Shown piece by piece: positions 55,363 to 64,000 of a stretch of DNA of 64,000 bases; the stretch's first letter is position 1, and every line of letters begins with the position of its first letter. The position numbers were made by a program, and so were the translations under genes. Origin of the DNA: Providencia manganoxydans (GTDB lineage Bacteria; Pseudomonadota; Gammaproteobacteria; Enterobacterales; Enterobacteriaceae); the NCBI RefSeq assembly GCF_016618195.1, contig NZ_CP067099.1, positions 2,294,001 through 2,358,000 of the forward strand. The letters are read 5' to 3'. Below the pieces are notes generated by a model that did no database searches, had not been told where the DNA came from, and worked only from the letters and a program-made list of their open reading frames with translations.

Positions 55363-55783
55363 TCTATTAAATTAGCCATTTTTAACCAACAACCCTAAAC
55401 TGAGCCATTGATTAACCAATGGTTCATTTATGATACTAATGGCGCAAGTAACATAACCCATCATCGGGATCTTATCGAAACAAACAGGGTGTTGGGTTAA
55501 ATATGATTGCTTATCGCAATCAGATACCCTGTGGTTTTATTGCATTGATAATTTTTCAAATCATTCCGCCTTCCCATGAGGTATAGCTGCTTATGCCCTA
55601 TCTATAATCGCCACCACGGTATAGGGCACTTTTTATTTGATAGATTTGGGTAGTTAACTGATAGCATTACTTTTCCCAACTTTTTGCGCAACAGCAGTGG
55701 CGGATAATTGATTAATTCGTTTAGGTGGCAGCTATACCACCGCTAAATACTGTTGAATTATCCATATATCATAAGTTAATACG
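55363..55783. other. 421-bp intergenic region with inverted repeats
   Basis: A TGCCCTAT/ATAGGGCA stem near 55593-55632, followed by CTTTTT, may be a terminator. A wider inverted repeat links GGTATAGCTGC (55580-55590) with GCAGCTATACC (55728-55738). The 159-base segment between these arms has no gene and could be a degenerate MITE. The rest should hold the promoter of the P-loop kinase gene. Confidence 0.45.
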
Positions 55784-56332
55784 ATGAAAATTAATATTAT
55801 TGGTTGTAGTGGCAGCGGCAAGAGCACACTTGGCCGTGCATTAGCGTCACTTTACTCAGTTCCATACATCGAGATGGATGCCCTTTATTGGCAAAAAAAT
55901 TGGCAACCCTCTACCGATGAGCAATTAACTGAAAAATTAATCCATGCCTTAGATAGTGCCGCTGATGGTTGGGTACTTGATGGTAATTATACCCGCACAC
56001 AACCAATTAAATGGCAAGATATCGATATGGTTGTTTGGCTGGATTACTCTTTTTCTCGCACATTATATCAATCTATATCGAGAACCTTTTCGCGGCTGAT
56101 TAACCAAAAAGAACTTTGGCCTAATACGGGAAATGTTGAATCATGGAAAAAAGCATTCTTTAGCCGAGACTCGATCATTTTATGGGTTTTAAAGACTTAT
56201 CATAGTGGGAATGCAAGGCGGATCATCAGTATGGTTGATGAACAATACCAACATATCCGTTTTATACGTCTTACCTCCCCCAAAGAAACGGCCACTTTCT
56301 TGCAATGGATGCGAAAAAACATCAGTGAATAA
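55784..56332 (+). CDS. P-loop kinase, adenylate/shikimate kinase-like (topology modulation protein family)
   Basis: The 182-residue protein has Walker A GCSGSGKST (about 7-15), a DALYW motif (about 33-37), DGNYTR, and a Walker-B-like MVVWLDYSFSR. It ends with a HIRFIRLTSPKE strand. This is the signature of FlaR / DNA topology modulation proteins, which are nucleotide-kinase-like with unknown substrates. An alpha/beta hydrolase gene starts 34 nt downstream on the same strand. Confidence 0.82.
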   Translation: MKINIIGCSGSGKSTLGRALASLYSVPYIEMDALYWQKNWQPSTDEQLTEKLIHALDSAADGWVLDGNYTRTQPIKWQDIDMVVWLDYSFSRTLYQSISRTFSRLINQKELWPNTGNVESWKKAFFSRDSIILWVLKTYHSGNARRIISMVDEQYQHIRFIRLTSPKETATFLQWMRKNISE

Positions 56333-56366
56333 ATGACAATCAGCCTAGTTACTTGAGCAATTTTGT

Positions 56367-57428
56367 ATGAAACATAAACGCAAATTACTATATGTACTAT
56401 TTTCACTCTTAATCATCATGACAGCTGTTATCTTAACTGGGCAATTCGATGATTTTGATTTAGACAACAGACAAACAACTGATATTAGTTTTACAGCCGA
56501 TGGTAATAAATTATCTGGCACACTTGTGCTACCTAGCTCTGAGCAACCTAGCGCAATTGCTATATTCATTCATGGTGATGGCCCGCAAGATCGTTTTTCA
56601 AATTCAGGTTATTTACCGTTAATAAATACCTTAGTTGATAACGGTATCGCTGTGTTCAGTTGGGATAAAGCAGGTATTGGCAATAGCCAAGGTAACTGGC
56701 TGAATCAAACTATGGCAGGTCGTGCAGATGAGGCAAAAACCGCTTTAGCACTATTACGTGAAAAATACCCTTCTCCTTCAGTTTCTATTGGTTATTTTGG
56801 CTTTTCTCAGGCTGGATGGGTTATTCCTATTGCTGCGTCACAAAGCTCACCTGATTTTTCAGTCATTGTCGGTGGGGCAATAAATTGGCGAGATCAAGGT
56901 GCTTTTTATCATCGTATTCGTCTCACTCAAGAAAACATCGAAAAGTCTCAAATTGATCAACAAGTCGCAGAACAACTACAATCTTACGATGCTATTTTTG
57001 GTATTAATGGTAGTCACGACCCAGCTTCGACACCTGAGCTGTCCCTCGACCGATTTAACTTTGTTGATCGCAACTTTCTGAATGATGCATCGCAAGATAT
57101 CCCTACAATGCGCAGACGAGTGCTTGCAATATGGGGGGAAGATGACCTGAATGTTGATGCACAAACAGATGCTTGTCGTTATAAAAAACTATTGGAAAAT
57201 AATCCTAATAGCACCGTTGTGCTAGTAAAAAACAGTACTCATGGGCTACTTAATGCATCACTGTTTAACTACCAGCTAGATAGTCAATGGCCGTGGTGGA
57301 AAAAAGCCTATTTTCTTTACCTAGGCCGTGAAGGTTATACGCCACATACACTGCCATTAGTGATTGATTGGCTAAAACAACAGCCAATCGCTATTCCCAA
57401 AGATTGGCAACCAGCGTGTTCCCAGTAA
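56367..57428 (+). CDS. Membrane-anchored or secreted alpha/beta hydrolase
   Basis: The 353-residue protein has an N-terminal transmembrane or signal segment (LLYVLFSLLIIMTAVILTG) and then an alpha/beta hydrolase domain: FIHGDGPQD, SWDKAGIGNSQGNW, the nucleophile elbow GYFGFSQAGWVIP, an Asp in WGEDDLNVD and a His in NSTHGLLN. It resembles the CocE/Bem46-like esterase group. The hydrolase domain should face the periplasm. A terminator shared with ddlA follows. Confidence 0.82.
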   Translation: MKHKRKLLYVLFSLLIIMTAVILTGQFDDFDLDNRQTTDISFTADGNKLSGTLVLPSSEQPSAIAIFIHGDGPQDRFSNSGYLPLINTLVDNGIAVFSWDKAGIGNSQGNWLNQTMAGRADEAKTALALLREKYPSPSVSIGYFGFSQAGWVIPIAASQSSPDFSVIVGGAINWRDQGAFYHRIRLTQENIEKSQIDQQVAEQLQSYDAIFGINGSHDPASTPELSLDRFNFVDRNFLNDASQDIPTMRRRVLAIWGEDDLNVDAQTDACRYKKLLENNPNSTVVLVKNSTHGLLNASLFNYQLDSQWPWWKKAYFLYLGREGYTPHTLPLVIDWLKQQPIAIPKDWQPACSQ

Positions 57429-57441
57429 CCAACAATAGCGG

Positions 57442-57467
57442 GTCTGGCTGAGCATGTTCAGCCAGAC
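57442..57467. terminator. Bidirectional terminator between hydrolase and ddlA
   Basis: GTCTGGCTGA (57442-57451) pairs perfectly with TCAGCCAGAC (57458-57467). It is followed by AAATCATAATTT and lies between converging genes. Confidence 0.78.
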
Positions 57468-57481
57468 AAATCATAATTTAA

Positions 57482-58582
57482 TTAGGCATCACAAGCCGTT
57501 TTTAACGCCGCATTCTGTTGATATTTTTCAATACCAAGTTCGATTAATCGGCTGATCAGCTCTTGATAAGTCATACCACCTTGCTGCCACAATTTTGGAT
57601 ACATACTAATATTTGTAAAACCAGGTAACGTATTAATTTCATTAATGATAACTTGATTATCTTCTGTTAAAAATACATCAACCCGTGACATGCCACTGCA
57701 ATTTAAAGCTCGATAAGCCTGTAAAGCAATCTCTCTTATTTTATCACTTACCTCTGTCGACAAATCAGCGGGAGCGACAACGGATGCACCATTCTCATCG
57801 ATGTATTTTGTATGATATGCATAGAAGCTATCATGCAAAACAATTTCACCACATGGGCTTGCTAACGGTTGTTCATTACCCAATACAGCGCATTCAATTT
57901 CGCGCCCTTTTACTGCACTTTCAACCAAGACTTTCACATCAAATAAGAATGCAAAATCAAGTGCTGCGTTGAACTCTGATTCGTTAGTCACTTTACTGAT
58001 GCCAACAGAAGAGCCTTGATTAGCGGGTTTAATAAATAAAGGTAATCCGAGTTGTTTTACTGTTGCATCGTAGGTAACAGTTGCGCGATCAGCTATCATC
58101 AAGGTAATAAATGGCGCAATCTGCAAGCCTGCATCACGTAATAGGCGTTTAGTGATATCTTTATCCATACAGGCTGAGGAGCCTAAAACCCCAGGGCCGA
58201 CAAAAGGCAAATTCGTCATACGCAATAGCCCCTGCAATGAGCCATCTTCGCCTAAATTACCATGGACGATAGGAAAAATAACATCAATTTGCGGGAGTGG
58301 CTGAGCGTCTTCAAGTGAAATAAACTGCTGCGTTGTTTTACCTGGAATAATAGCAATACTGCGTTTTGGCGTATTCAATGCAATTTTAGAAGGATCATTT
58401 GCATGAACTAAAAAGTTAGTTTCATCATACTCATGCCAATGCCCTTGTTTATTAATACCAATAAGACATACATCAAACTTATCGCGATCAAGACCATTTA
58501 TAATATTTTTCGCTGATTGCAATGAAACTTCATGCTCTGTTGACTTACCGCCAAAAATCACACCAACCCGTAATTTACTCAT
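57482..58582 (-). CDS. ddlA: D-alanine--D-alanine ligase
   Basis: The 366-residue ATP-grasp ligase has FGGKSTEHEVSLQSA (substrate binding), HGNLGEDGSLQGLL, KPANQGSSVGISKV (ATP loop) and EINTLPGFTNISMYPKLW (metal and substrate). Length and motifs fit DdlA, the ligase outside the division cluster. It makes the D-Ala-D-Ala terminus of peptidoglycan precursors in the cytoplasm. GGTGGAG precedes the ATG. Confidence 0.94.
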   Translation of the reverse strand: MSKLRVGVIFGGKSTEHEVSLQSAKNIINGLDRDKFDVCLIGINKQGHWHEYDETNFLVHANDPSKIALNTPKRSIAIIPGKTTQQFISLEDAQPLPQIDVIFPIVHGNLGEDGSLQGLLRMTNLPFVGPGVLGSSACMDKDITKRLLRDAGLQIAPFITLMIADRATVTYDATVKQLGLPLFIKPANQGSSVGISKVTNESEFNAALDFAFLFDVKVLVESAVKGREIECAVLGNEQPLASPCGEIVLHDSFYAYHTKYIDENGASVVAPADLSTEVSDKIREIALQAYRALNCSGMSRVDVFLTEDNQVIINEINTLPGFTNISMYPKLWQQGGMTYQELISRLIELGIEKYQQNAALKTACDA

Positions 58583-58717
58583 TACTCACTCCACCTTAAG
58601 AAACCAACAAAACCCAGCTAGAAAATATAACACGTCAAGAAATAGTTATGGGATAAAATCTTTATTTTTCACATAGGTTCGCTGAAAGAATAAACAATTA
58701 ATAACAAAGGTGAAATG

Positions 58718-59602
58718 TCAGTAACCGTTTTCAGTTAACATTGCACTTTGTTGTAGGCTTTGTTTTAACCAATCGATAAAAACTGCCAATGCACTGCCGC
58801 TGATCGGTGTTTTTGGTGCTAATAGATAGTAAGCAGAACCATCTTCAATGAATCCTTGTGGTGCAATCAATTGCCCTGACTGTAACTCATCTTCAACCAT
58901 TAAAAATGAAGCAATTGCCACACCTTGTCCTGAAATTGCCGCTTGAATACATAAATAAAAGTGCTCATAGGAAACTTGTCGAGTTATTTGATGAAAGCTC
59001 CCCATTTGTTGTTGCCACTGATGCCAAACAGATGGGCGAGAGGCTGGATACAATAACGCAATATCACTGGTTTTATTTTGCCAATCTAAATTAGGTTGTA
59101 GTACAACGCCCACTTTTTCACTGCAAACCTTCTGCGCATAAATATCATTATTCCATTTAAAGTCATTACGCCGTAGTGCTAAATCAACCCCCGCTTTAGC
59201 AAAGTCAATAGCGCCACCAGCAGCAATTAAATGTACCGTAATATCTGGAAACAATTGATAAAACTGAGTTAATCGAGGAATTAGCCATTTCATCGCAATC
59301 GTTGGTTCGCAAGAAATGCTAACGACGTTGCTATCATCAAAACACTGTAATTCAACAAGCGTTTTTTCTAACTGTGAAAATATTTCGCTGGTGGTTTGAG
59401 AAAGTCGTTTACCCGCAGAAGTTAAAAATACAGCACGATTGCGCCGTTCGAACAGCTCTACACCAATATGCTCTTCTAGCAAACGTATTTGTCGGCTGAT
59501 AGCACTGTGAGTGACATGTAATTCCTGAGCCGCTTTCACAAAACTGCCACTGCGTGCCGCGACATCAAAAAAACGCAATGACGATAATGGAGGTAGTTTC
59601 AT
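58718..59602 (-). CDS. LysR-family regulator, GcvA-like
   Basis: The 294-residue protein begins with LPPLSSLRFFDVAARSGSFVKAAQELHVTHSAISRQIRLLEEHIGVELFER, the arrangement seen in the GcvA subgroup. The effector domain includes VSISCEPTIAMKWLIPRL. It is divergent from a LysE exporter gene 149 bases away, its likely target. Confidence 0.88.
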   Translation of the reverse strand: MKLPPLSSLRFFDVAARSGSFVKAAQELHVTHSAISRQIRLLEEHIGVELFERRNRAVFLTSAGKRLSQTTSEIFSQLEKTLVELQCFDDSNVVSISCEPTIAMKWLIPRLTQFYQLFPDITVHLIAAGGAIDFAKAGVDLALRRNDFKWNNDIYAQKVCSEKVGVVLQPNLDWQNKTSDIALLYPASRPSVWHQWQQQMGSFHQITRQVSYEHFYLCIQAAISGQGVAIASFLMVEDELQSGQLIAPQGFIEDGSAYYLLAPKTPISGSALAVFIDWLKQSLQQSAMLTENGY

Positions 59603-59751
59603 TATAGGTTACAAAAACTGACAGATTTACGTCAGCATAAATCGCTTTTTAACTCAATACAATCTATTGATAATACAAATAATCAAAAAGATAAATCGAT
59701 CACAAGAGAAGTATTTATGTCAGTTTTTATTGCCTATCAGAGGAGCATCAA

Positions 59752-60366
59752 ATGAATGAACTGATTACAGTGGCAACTATTACATTTTTAGCTGTTATAA
59801 GTCCAGGACCTGATTTTGCGATGGTGACACGCAACAGCTACGCCTACGGGACTAAAGTAGGCTTATTTGCAGCATTAGGTATTGCTGTTGGCGTTCAAGT
59901 GCATGTCTTCTATACCCTATTTGGAGTGACACTGATTATTATGGGGTCACCAACACTGTTTACTATCGTAAAATTATTGGGTGTTGGTTATTTGGTCTAT
60001 ATTGGTTTTAAATCCTTTACGAATACACAAAAAATGAATACTGAAGGAAACAACCTTACGAAGCCTTCATCACTGACGGCATTCAGAATGGGCTTTTTGA
60101 CTAATGCATTAAATCCAAAAACGATGTTTTTTGTTGTTTCCGTTTATACTCAAGTTATCCAAAACAATAATTCACAATGGCTTAATTTCAGCTATGGGCT
60201 ATTTATCTCTTTTGCTCATTGGTTATGGTTTAGCTTGATCGCCCTATTTTTTGCTACTCCAACCATTCGTAATCGTATACTTAACTATCAATTAACTATG
60301 GATAAAGTGATTGGAGCATTATTGATGATACTTGGTATTTCGTTACTGTTTTTGAATAGTAAATAA
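59752..60366 (+). CDS. LysE/RhtB-family amino-acid exporter
   Basis: The 204-residue protein has about six helices, the SPGPDFAMVTRNSYAYG start of the family, and GFLTNALNPKTMFFVV containing the NPK motif. AGGAGC precedes the ATG. Its divergent LysR neighbour suggests induction by the exported amino acid. Substrate candidates are threonine, homoserine or similar. Confidence 0.9.
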   Translation: MNELITVATITFLAVISPGPDFAMVTRNSYAYGTKVGLFAALGIAVGVQVHVFYTLFGVTLIIMGSPTLFTIVKLLGVGYLVYIGFKSFTNTQKMNTEGNNLTKPSSLTAFRMGFLTNALNPKTMFFVVSVYTQVIQNNNSQWLNFSYGLFISFAHWLWFSLIALFFATPTIRNRILNYQLTMDKVIGALLMILGISLLFLNSK

Positions 60367-60368
60367 TT

Positions 60369-60836
60369 TTACTTCAGCAAATTTGCTTCATTTACCATAC
60401 TTGCCAACTGTAATAAATCATTCGGAATATTCAGTTTGGCAAGCTCCTCAAAGGGGATCCATTTAAATTCATCTGCTGGTTTTCTTTCTGGGGTGATTAA
60501 TTCACACAGATATACCATATCAATATGCCAATGATTACCCTGCTTACCATCTATAATAAACTCTTTCAAAATGGCCAAAGGAACGGGCAAAGCATATACA
60601 TGATCAGTCCTTCGAACTTTGGTTACCGTGGGATACGCACAATCAATGATACGGCACATGAGACCAGTTTCTTCGAAGACTTCACGGATCACAGCATCTT
60701 GAGGCTCTTCATTTTCTTCAATGTGCCCCCCAGGCGGCAGCCAAAAACCTAGCTTAGGGTGCTCATGTAATAAAAACTCACCTTTATCATTACGGATCAT
60801 TGCTGTCGCTGTAAAATGCTTACTTTGTTGTTCCAT
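60369..60836 (-). CDS. NUDIX hydrolase
   Basis: About 155 residues with a complete NUDIX box: GGHIEENEEPQDAVIREVFEETGL, giving Gx5Ex7REVxEExG. I begin it at 60836, with GGGAG upstream, just after the cytidine deaminase stop; a reading from 60875 would overlap that gene. It hydrolyses a nucleoside diphosphate linked to another group. Pairing with a cytidine deaminase suggests a nucleotide clean-up role. Confidence 0.87.
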   Translation of the reverse strand: MEQQSKHFTATAMIRNDKGEFLLHEHPKLGFWLPPGGHIEENEEPQDAVIREVFEETGLMCRIIDCAYPTVTKVRRTDHVYALPVPLAILKEFIIDGKQGNHWHIDMVYLCELITPERKPADEFKWIPFEELAKLNIPNDLLQLASMVNEANLLK

Positions 60837-60840
60837 CGCT

Positions 60841-61233
60841 TCATGACTCCCTATTTTGCGTTGCTTTCCAATCAAATGGCATTAACTGTTCTAAAGTCAT
60901 TTCAGTGTCATTATCAACCGCAACTCGCGTTTGTTTATTTTTATTCGATAATTGACTGACTAATTCACGACATCGGCCACAAGGTGGTACGACATTTCCG
61001 GTTGAATCAACAGCAACCATCGCTTTAACCACTGAACCACCTGCTTTAAGTAGTTCTGCAACCGCACCATGCTCCGCGCAAAATCCTAAGGAACACGCAG
61101 TATCAATACTGATCCCCGTATAAACTTCACCATTTTCTGTTTCTAACGCTGCGGCAACATAACCACTTTCAATATAATGACTCACCACCGTGGGTTTGGC
61201 ATACTTTTTAGCGATTTCAATCAAGTGTTTCAT
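60841..61233 (-). CDS. Cytidine deaminase-like zinc enzyme
   Basis: About 130 residues with the zinc motifs CAEHGAVAELL (HxE) and PPCGRCRELV (PCxxC). Size and the VGHYIESGYVAAALETENGEVYTGISID-type start (in part SHYIESGYVAAALE) fit the small cytidine/blasticidin-S deaminases; it is not the large E. coli Cdd. GAGG favours the ATG at 61233 over 61239. The NUDIX gene follows 4 nt later in the same operon. Confidence 0.85.
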   Translation of the reverse strand: MKHLIEIAKKYAKPTVVSHYIESGYVAAALETENGEVYTGISIDTACSLGFCAEHGAVAELLKAGGSVVKAMVAVDSTGNVVPPCGRCRELVSQLSNKNKQTRVAVDNDTEMTLEQLMPFDWKATQNRES

Positions 61234-61303
61234 ATTCATCCTCTTTATTTACAAAGCGAGTCTATTTCAGATGTTAAATAAGGCAAAAGCCAATCGTGCG
61301 TTC

Positions 61304-62641
61304 TCACAGATCGACTAAATACAACACCGCTGCTTGAATTTGTGCTAATGCGACTCTTAATTGTTCATAGGAAATGGAACTGAGTGCCACTCGAATAGCT
61401 TGTGGATATGATGCCCCCCCTGCATAGGACTCAGCCGTGCTGACAGCTATATTGACTTGTTTTAGCCGACTCACTAACGCTTCTGCACGAACACCTTCAG
61501 GTAAAGGGATCCAAATAAAATAACTATATTGATGGGCGATATAGTCTATTTGGTTCAACACTTCTCTGACAATGTTTTGTCGTGCCTTGGTATCTCGTCG
61601 TTTTTTACGCTCTAATTTTGCAACTTCACCACTTTCTATCCAATGACACACAATCGCTGTTGTAATTGCGGGTGTATTCCACGTGGTGATACGAATTATC
61701 CGTTCTATTTCTGAGATTTGCTGTTTAGGGGCAACCACCATGCCTACTCGTAGCCCTGTTGCAACATTTTTTGAAAAACCAGTGACATAAAACGTGATAT
61801 CAGGGGCTAACTGAGCAAAAGTGGGAGGTGCAGGATGCTGTAAATAAGCGTAAGAGCCATCTTCAATTAACCAAAAACTATACTGTTTAGCTAACTGGAT
61901 AATCGCATGTCGTGTAGGAAGATCTATCACCCATCCCAATGGGTTATGAAGTGTAGGCATTGCATAATAACCACGAATATTTCTTTGTTGGCACAGCCTT
62001 GCGAATGCAACCATATCTGGCCCTGTTGCCGTTACAGGCACCACAACCAGTTCAATATGATAAATCTTCGCTAATGCTTTAAAACCTGGATAAGTTAGCG
62101 CATCAACAGCAATCACATCACCCGGGCTAAAAATACCTAACACAATCGTTGCAAGGCCATGTTGGGCGCCACCGACAATTGCAATTTGATCAGGATCTAT
62201 CTGCTTTATTCCTCTTTGAGCCAGATAGTTAGCAAAAATAGCCCTTTCATGACGACGCCCCACATGAGGTAAATAATGAAGAAAACCTTCTATATCTCCT
62301 CCTGAAGACAAATGCCGTAATGCTTCTCTTAACCTTTGTGTTTGCTCATTTTCGACTGGATAAATGTAATTAAGATCTAACATTGTTGGGACAACATCAT
62401 GTTCAATGCTTGATGTAGGCAATAAGCTTACGTCACGTACAAATGTTCCTCTTCCTGTCTCACCACTCACTAATCCTTGTTTGATCAGTTCATTATAGAC
62501 ACGTGACGCTGTCACCAATGAAATGCCATTTTGCTTAGCAAACGCACGATGTGTCGGCAATCTGGTACCGGGTGCTAATTCACCACTATGGATCCTATTC
62601 GCTAAATCATCTACATAGCTTTTATACCGAGCCTGTGTCAT
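61304..62641 (-). CDS. MocR/PdxR-type GntR regulator with aminotransferase-like domain
   Basis: The 445-residue protein has an N-terminal GntR winged helix (GTRLPTHRAFAKQNGISLVTASRVYNELIKQGLVSGETGRGTFV) and a fold-type I aminotransferase domain with the PLP lysine in TGFSKNVATGLRVG. These regulators use PLP and often an amino acid as signals. It is divergent from an EamA permease, 99 bases away, which it probably controls. Confidence 0.9.
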   Translation of the reverse strand: MTQARYKSYVDDLANRIHSGELAPGTRLPTHRAFAKQNGISLVTASRVYNELIKQGLVSGETGRGTFVRDVSLLPTSSIEHDVVPTMLDLNYIYPVENEQTQRLREALRHLSSGGDIEGFLHYLPHVGRRHERAIFANYLAQRGIKQIDPDQIAIVGGAQHGLATIVLGIFSPGDVIAVDALTYPGFKALAKIYHIELVVVPVTATGPDMVAFARLCQQRNIRGYYAMPTLHNPLGWVIDLPTRHAIIQLAKQYSFWLIEDGSYAYLQHPAPPTFAQLAPDITFYVTGFSKNVATGLRVGMVVAPKQQISEIERIIRITTWNTPAITTAIVCHWIESGEVAKLERKKRRDTKARQNIVREVLNQIDYIAHQYSYFIWIPLPEGVRAEALVSRLKQVNIAVSTAESYAGGASYPQAIRVALSSISYEQLRVALAQIQAAVLYLVDL

Positions 62642-62740
62642 GCAATTGTACCTATGACAATTTTTTGATTGTCATGATTATCTCGATTAGTTTAGCTGAA
62701 TACAAGTCGCAATATAGGCATAAATTATTAGGTAATTAAA

Positions 62741-63613
62741 ATGAAATCGTATTCTCATACTACTCGCGGTTGGATAAACGGCTTTATTGGAGTCGCTATT
62801 TTCAGTGGTTCACTGCCCGCAACTAAAGCAGCTTTAATTGGCTTTTCTCCTGACTTTTTAACTGCCAGCCGAGCCGCTATCGCAGGGTTACTCTCTGTGC
62901 TGATTTTAATACTGTTTCGTCAAAAATTACCAAATAGACAACAAATTATTGGATTGTCTGTTGTTGCATTAGGTGTCGTCGTTGGTTTTCCATTTTTAAC
63001 CGCCCTCGCCTTAAAACAGGTAACTTCTGCGCATTCTATGGTCTTTTTAGGGCTACTGCCTTTATCTACCGCTATTTTTGGTGTGTTGCGTGGTGGTGAA
63101 AGACCCCATAAAGCATTTTGGTTCTTTTCTGTATTAGGTAGTCTGTTTGTTATGGGATTTGCCTATTTTCAGGGAGGAAACAGCACATTAATCGGTGACT
63201 TATATATGCTCGCTGCTGTTTTAGTCTGTGGCCTTGGTTATGCCGAAGGCGCAAAGTTATCAAAGCATTTAGGTAGCTGGCAGGTCATTTGTTGGGCATT
63301 AGTTATTTCATTACCGGTCATGCTTATTCTCTGCCTATTACTTTGGCCTGACAGTTTGGAGGCTGTTCCTGCTTTTGCATGGGGTGGGCTTGGCTATGTC
63401 GCATTATTTAGCATGCTAATTGGCTTCTTCTTTTGGTACAGCGGATTAGCGGAAGGAGGTATTGCAGGTGTAAGCCAATTACAACTACTACAACCTTTTA
63501 TGGGATTAATGATTTCAGCATGGATACTTAAAGAATCAATTAACACATTGATGGTTATCTCAACAATAGGCGTTATTATTTGTGTTATCGGTTCAAAACG
63601 TTTTAGCCACTAA
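62741..63613 (+). CDS. EamA/DMT-family permease
   Basis: The 290-residue protein has ten helices in two EamA repeats (FIGVAIFSGSLPATKAALIGFSP and LYMLAAVLVCGLGYAEGAKLS). FWYSGLAEGGIAGVSQLQLLQPFMGL is typical of the family. Divergent from the MocR regulator, it probably exports or imports the metabolite sensed by that protein. A terminator follows. Confidence 0.89.
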   Translation: MKSYSHTTRGWINGFIGVAIFSGSLPATKAALIGFSPDFLTASRAAIAGLLSVLILILFRQKLPNRQQIIGLSVVALGVVVGFPFLTALALKQVTSAHSMVFLGLLPLSTAIFGVLRGGERPHKAFWFFSVLGSLFVMGFAYFQGGNSTLIGDLYMLAAVLVCGLGYAEGAKLSKHLGSWQVICWALVISLPVMLILCLLLWPDSLEAVPAFAWGGLGYVALFSMLIGFFFWYSGLAEGGIAGVSQLQLLQPFMGLMISAWILKESINTLMVISTIGVIICVIGSKRFSH

Positions 63614-63621
63614 CAACAAGC

Positions 63622-63660
63622 AAAATGGTGAAGTTCAATCACTGAACTGCCCATTTTTTT
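63622..63660 (+). terminator. Rho-independent terminator after the EamA gene
   Basis: AAAATGG...AGTTCA (63622-63637) pairs with TGAACT...CCATTTT (63643-63657), and seven T residues end the structure. A two-base internal loop lies on each side. Confidence 0.75.
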
Positions 63661-63757
63661 ATTAAAAGAGCCAGTTAATGCACTTAAAGCGCGATCATTT
63701 GATCCACGTTTAGCTAAGATGAAAAGATTATTACAATCGCATTGGAATTATCTATGA
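63632..63757 (+). pseudogene. Possible 3' remnant of a gene overlapping the GrpB-family start
   Basis: A frame open between stops for 41 codons lies directly upstream and ends EPVNALKARSFDPRLAKMKR...HWNYL before a stop that overlaps the ATG of the next gene (ATGA). No start codon and no ribosome site are visible, and the terminator overlaps its left part. It reads like the tail of a lost gene; I do not recognise the family. Confidence 0.3.
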
Positions 63758-64000
63758 CAATATCAATCGAGCAGCTCAAGCAACAAATAATGACATTTCT
63801 GGATGGTGATCCTAATGAAAACCCATGGGTAAAAGGAAAACCTCAACCTGAACAGATTGATGTTGTTAAATATAATAATGAATGTCCATTAATTTTTACT
63901 GAGCAAAAACAAGCAATTAGTAATGTACTTGCTAATCAATTTATAAGTATTGAACATGTAGGTTCAACCGCAGTACCTAAATTAGCGGCAAAGCCTGTTA
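63754..64000 (+). CDS. GrpB/UPF0157-family protein, 5' part
   Basis: Eighty-two codons are visible before the window ends. EHVGSTAVPKLAAKPV is the signature of the GrpB family, a nucleotidyltransferase-like fold of unknown function. GGAA precedes the ATG at 63754. The N-terminus (IEQLKQQIMTFLDGDPNENPWVKGKP) is longer than in the shortest members. Confidence 0.82.
   Translation, partial: MTISIEQLKQQIMTFLDGDPNENPWVKGKPQPEQIDVVKYNNECPLIFTEQKQAISNVLANQFISIEHVGSTAVPKLAAKPV

Overview
The window looks like chromosomal DNA of a low-GC member of the Enterobacterales, most likely Morganellaceae and probably Providencia. That guess rests on the AT-rich base composition, on many proteins that align by eye with E. 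coli K-12 proteins (FrmR/FrmA, YqhD, YghU, YdeE, YdhP, Ada, AlkB, DdlA, YqfB, YaiI), and on a dispersed palindromic repeat typical of this group. I saw no rRNA, tRNA, CRISPR array, integrase or intact insertion sequence. All names come from reading motifs and remembered family members, not from a database search.

Layout. 1-7.3 kb (minus strand): a tight three-gene operon encoding a double-domain Clp-like AAA+ ATPase, an NrdG-like radical SAM protein, and a very large protein with a zinc-ribbon start, a degenerate protein kinase domain and a DUF4011/Upf1-type SF1 helicase domain that runs off the left edge. This is the best candidate for an undescribed multi-gene system. 7.5-12.7 kb: a GNAT, an M20 peptidase with its MFS importer, a small zinc-ribbon protein beside a methyltransferase, and yaiI. 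13-17 kb: a threonine-aldolase-like enzyme, alkB and a secreted glycoside hydrolase related to GH101/GH129. 17.3-20.1 kb: an autotransporter adhesin gene broken by two frameshifts. 20.6-24 kb: an alpha/beta hydrolase, a polyferredoxin and an ExoY-like nucleotidyl cyclase toxin with no visible secretion genes.

24-37 kb: yqhD-yghU (aldehyde and glutathione redox), the exporters ydeE, a DHA1-type MFS and ydhP, an operon of S-adenosylhomocysteinase, a nucleoside permease and a Crp-type regulator, an ada gene that lost its zinc cysteines, and LysR and AraC regulators. 38-44 kb: an NhaC-type antiporter with D-cysteine desulfhydrase, several GNATs, an EamA exporter with a LysR, and yqfB. 44.4-46.7 kb: the formaldehyde detoxification operon frmR-frmA-fghA with a readable promoter and operator. 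46.8-64 kb: two paralogous double-size GNATs, LysE exporters, a DeoR regulator divergent from an IMPase-like phosphatase and an MFS carrier, an FAD oxidoreductase, a P-loop kinase, ddlA, NUDIX and cytidine deaminase, a MocR regulator divergent from an EamA permease, and the start of a GrpB-family gene.

Overall this is an accessory-rich stretch dominated by small transporter-plus-regulator modules and detoxification genes. Two kinds of short mobile-looking repeats sit between genes. One is a 135-139 bp element lying against Rho-independent terminators in two places. The other is a roughly 125-135 bp palindromic repeat, one copy of which contains the apparent start codon of a transporter gene.
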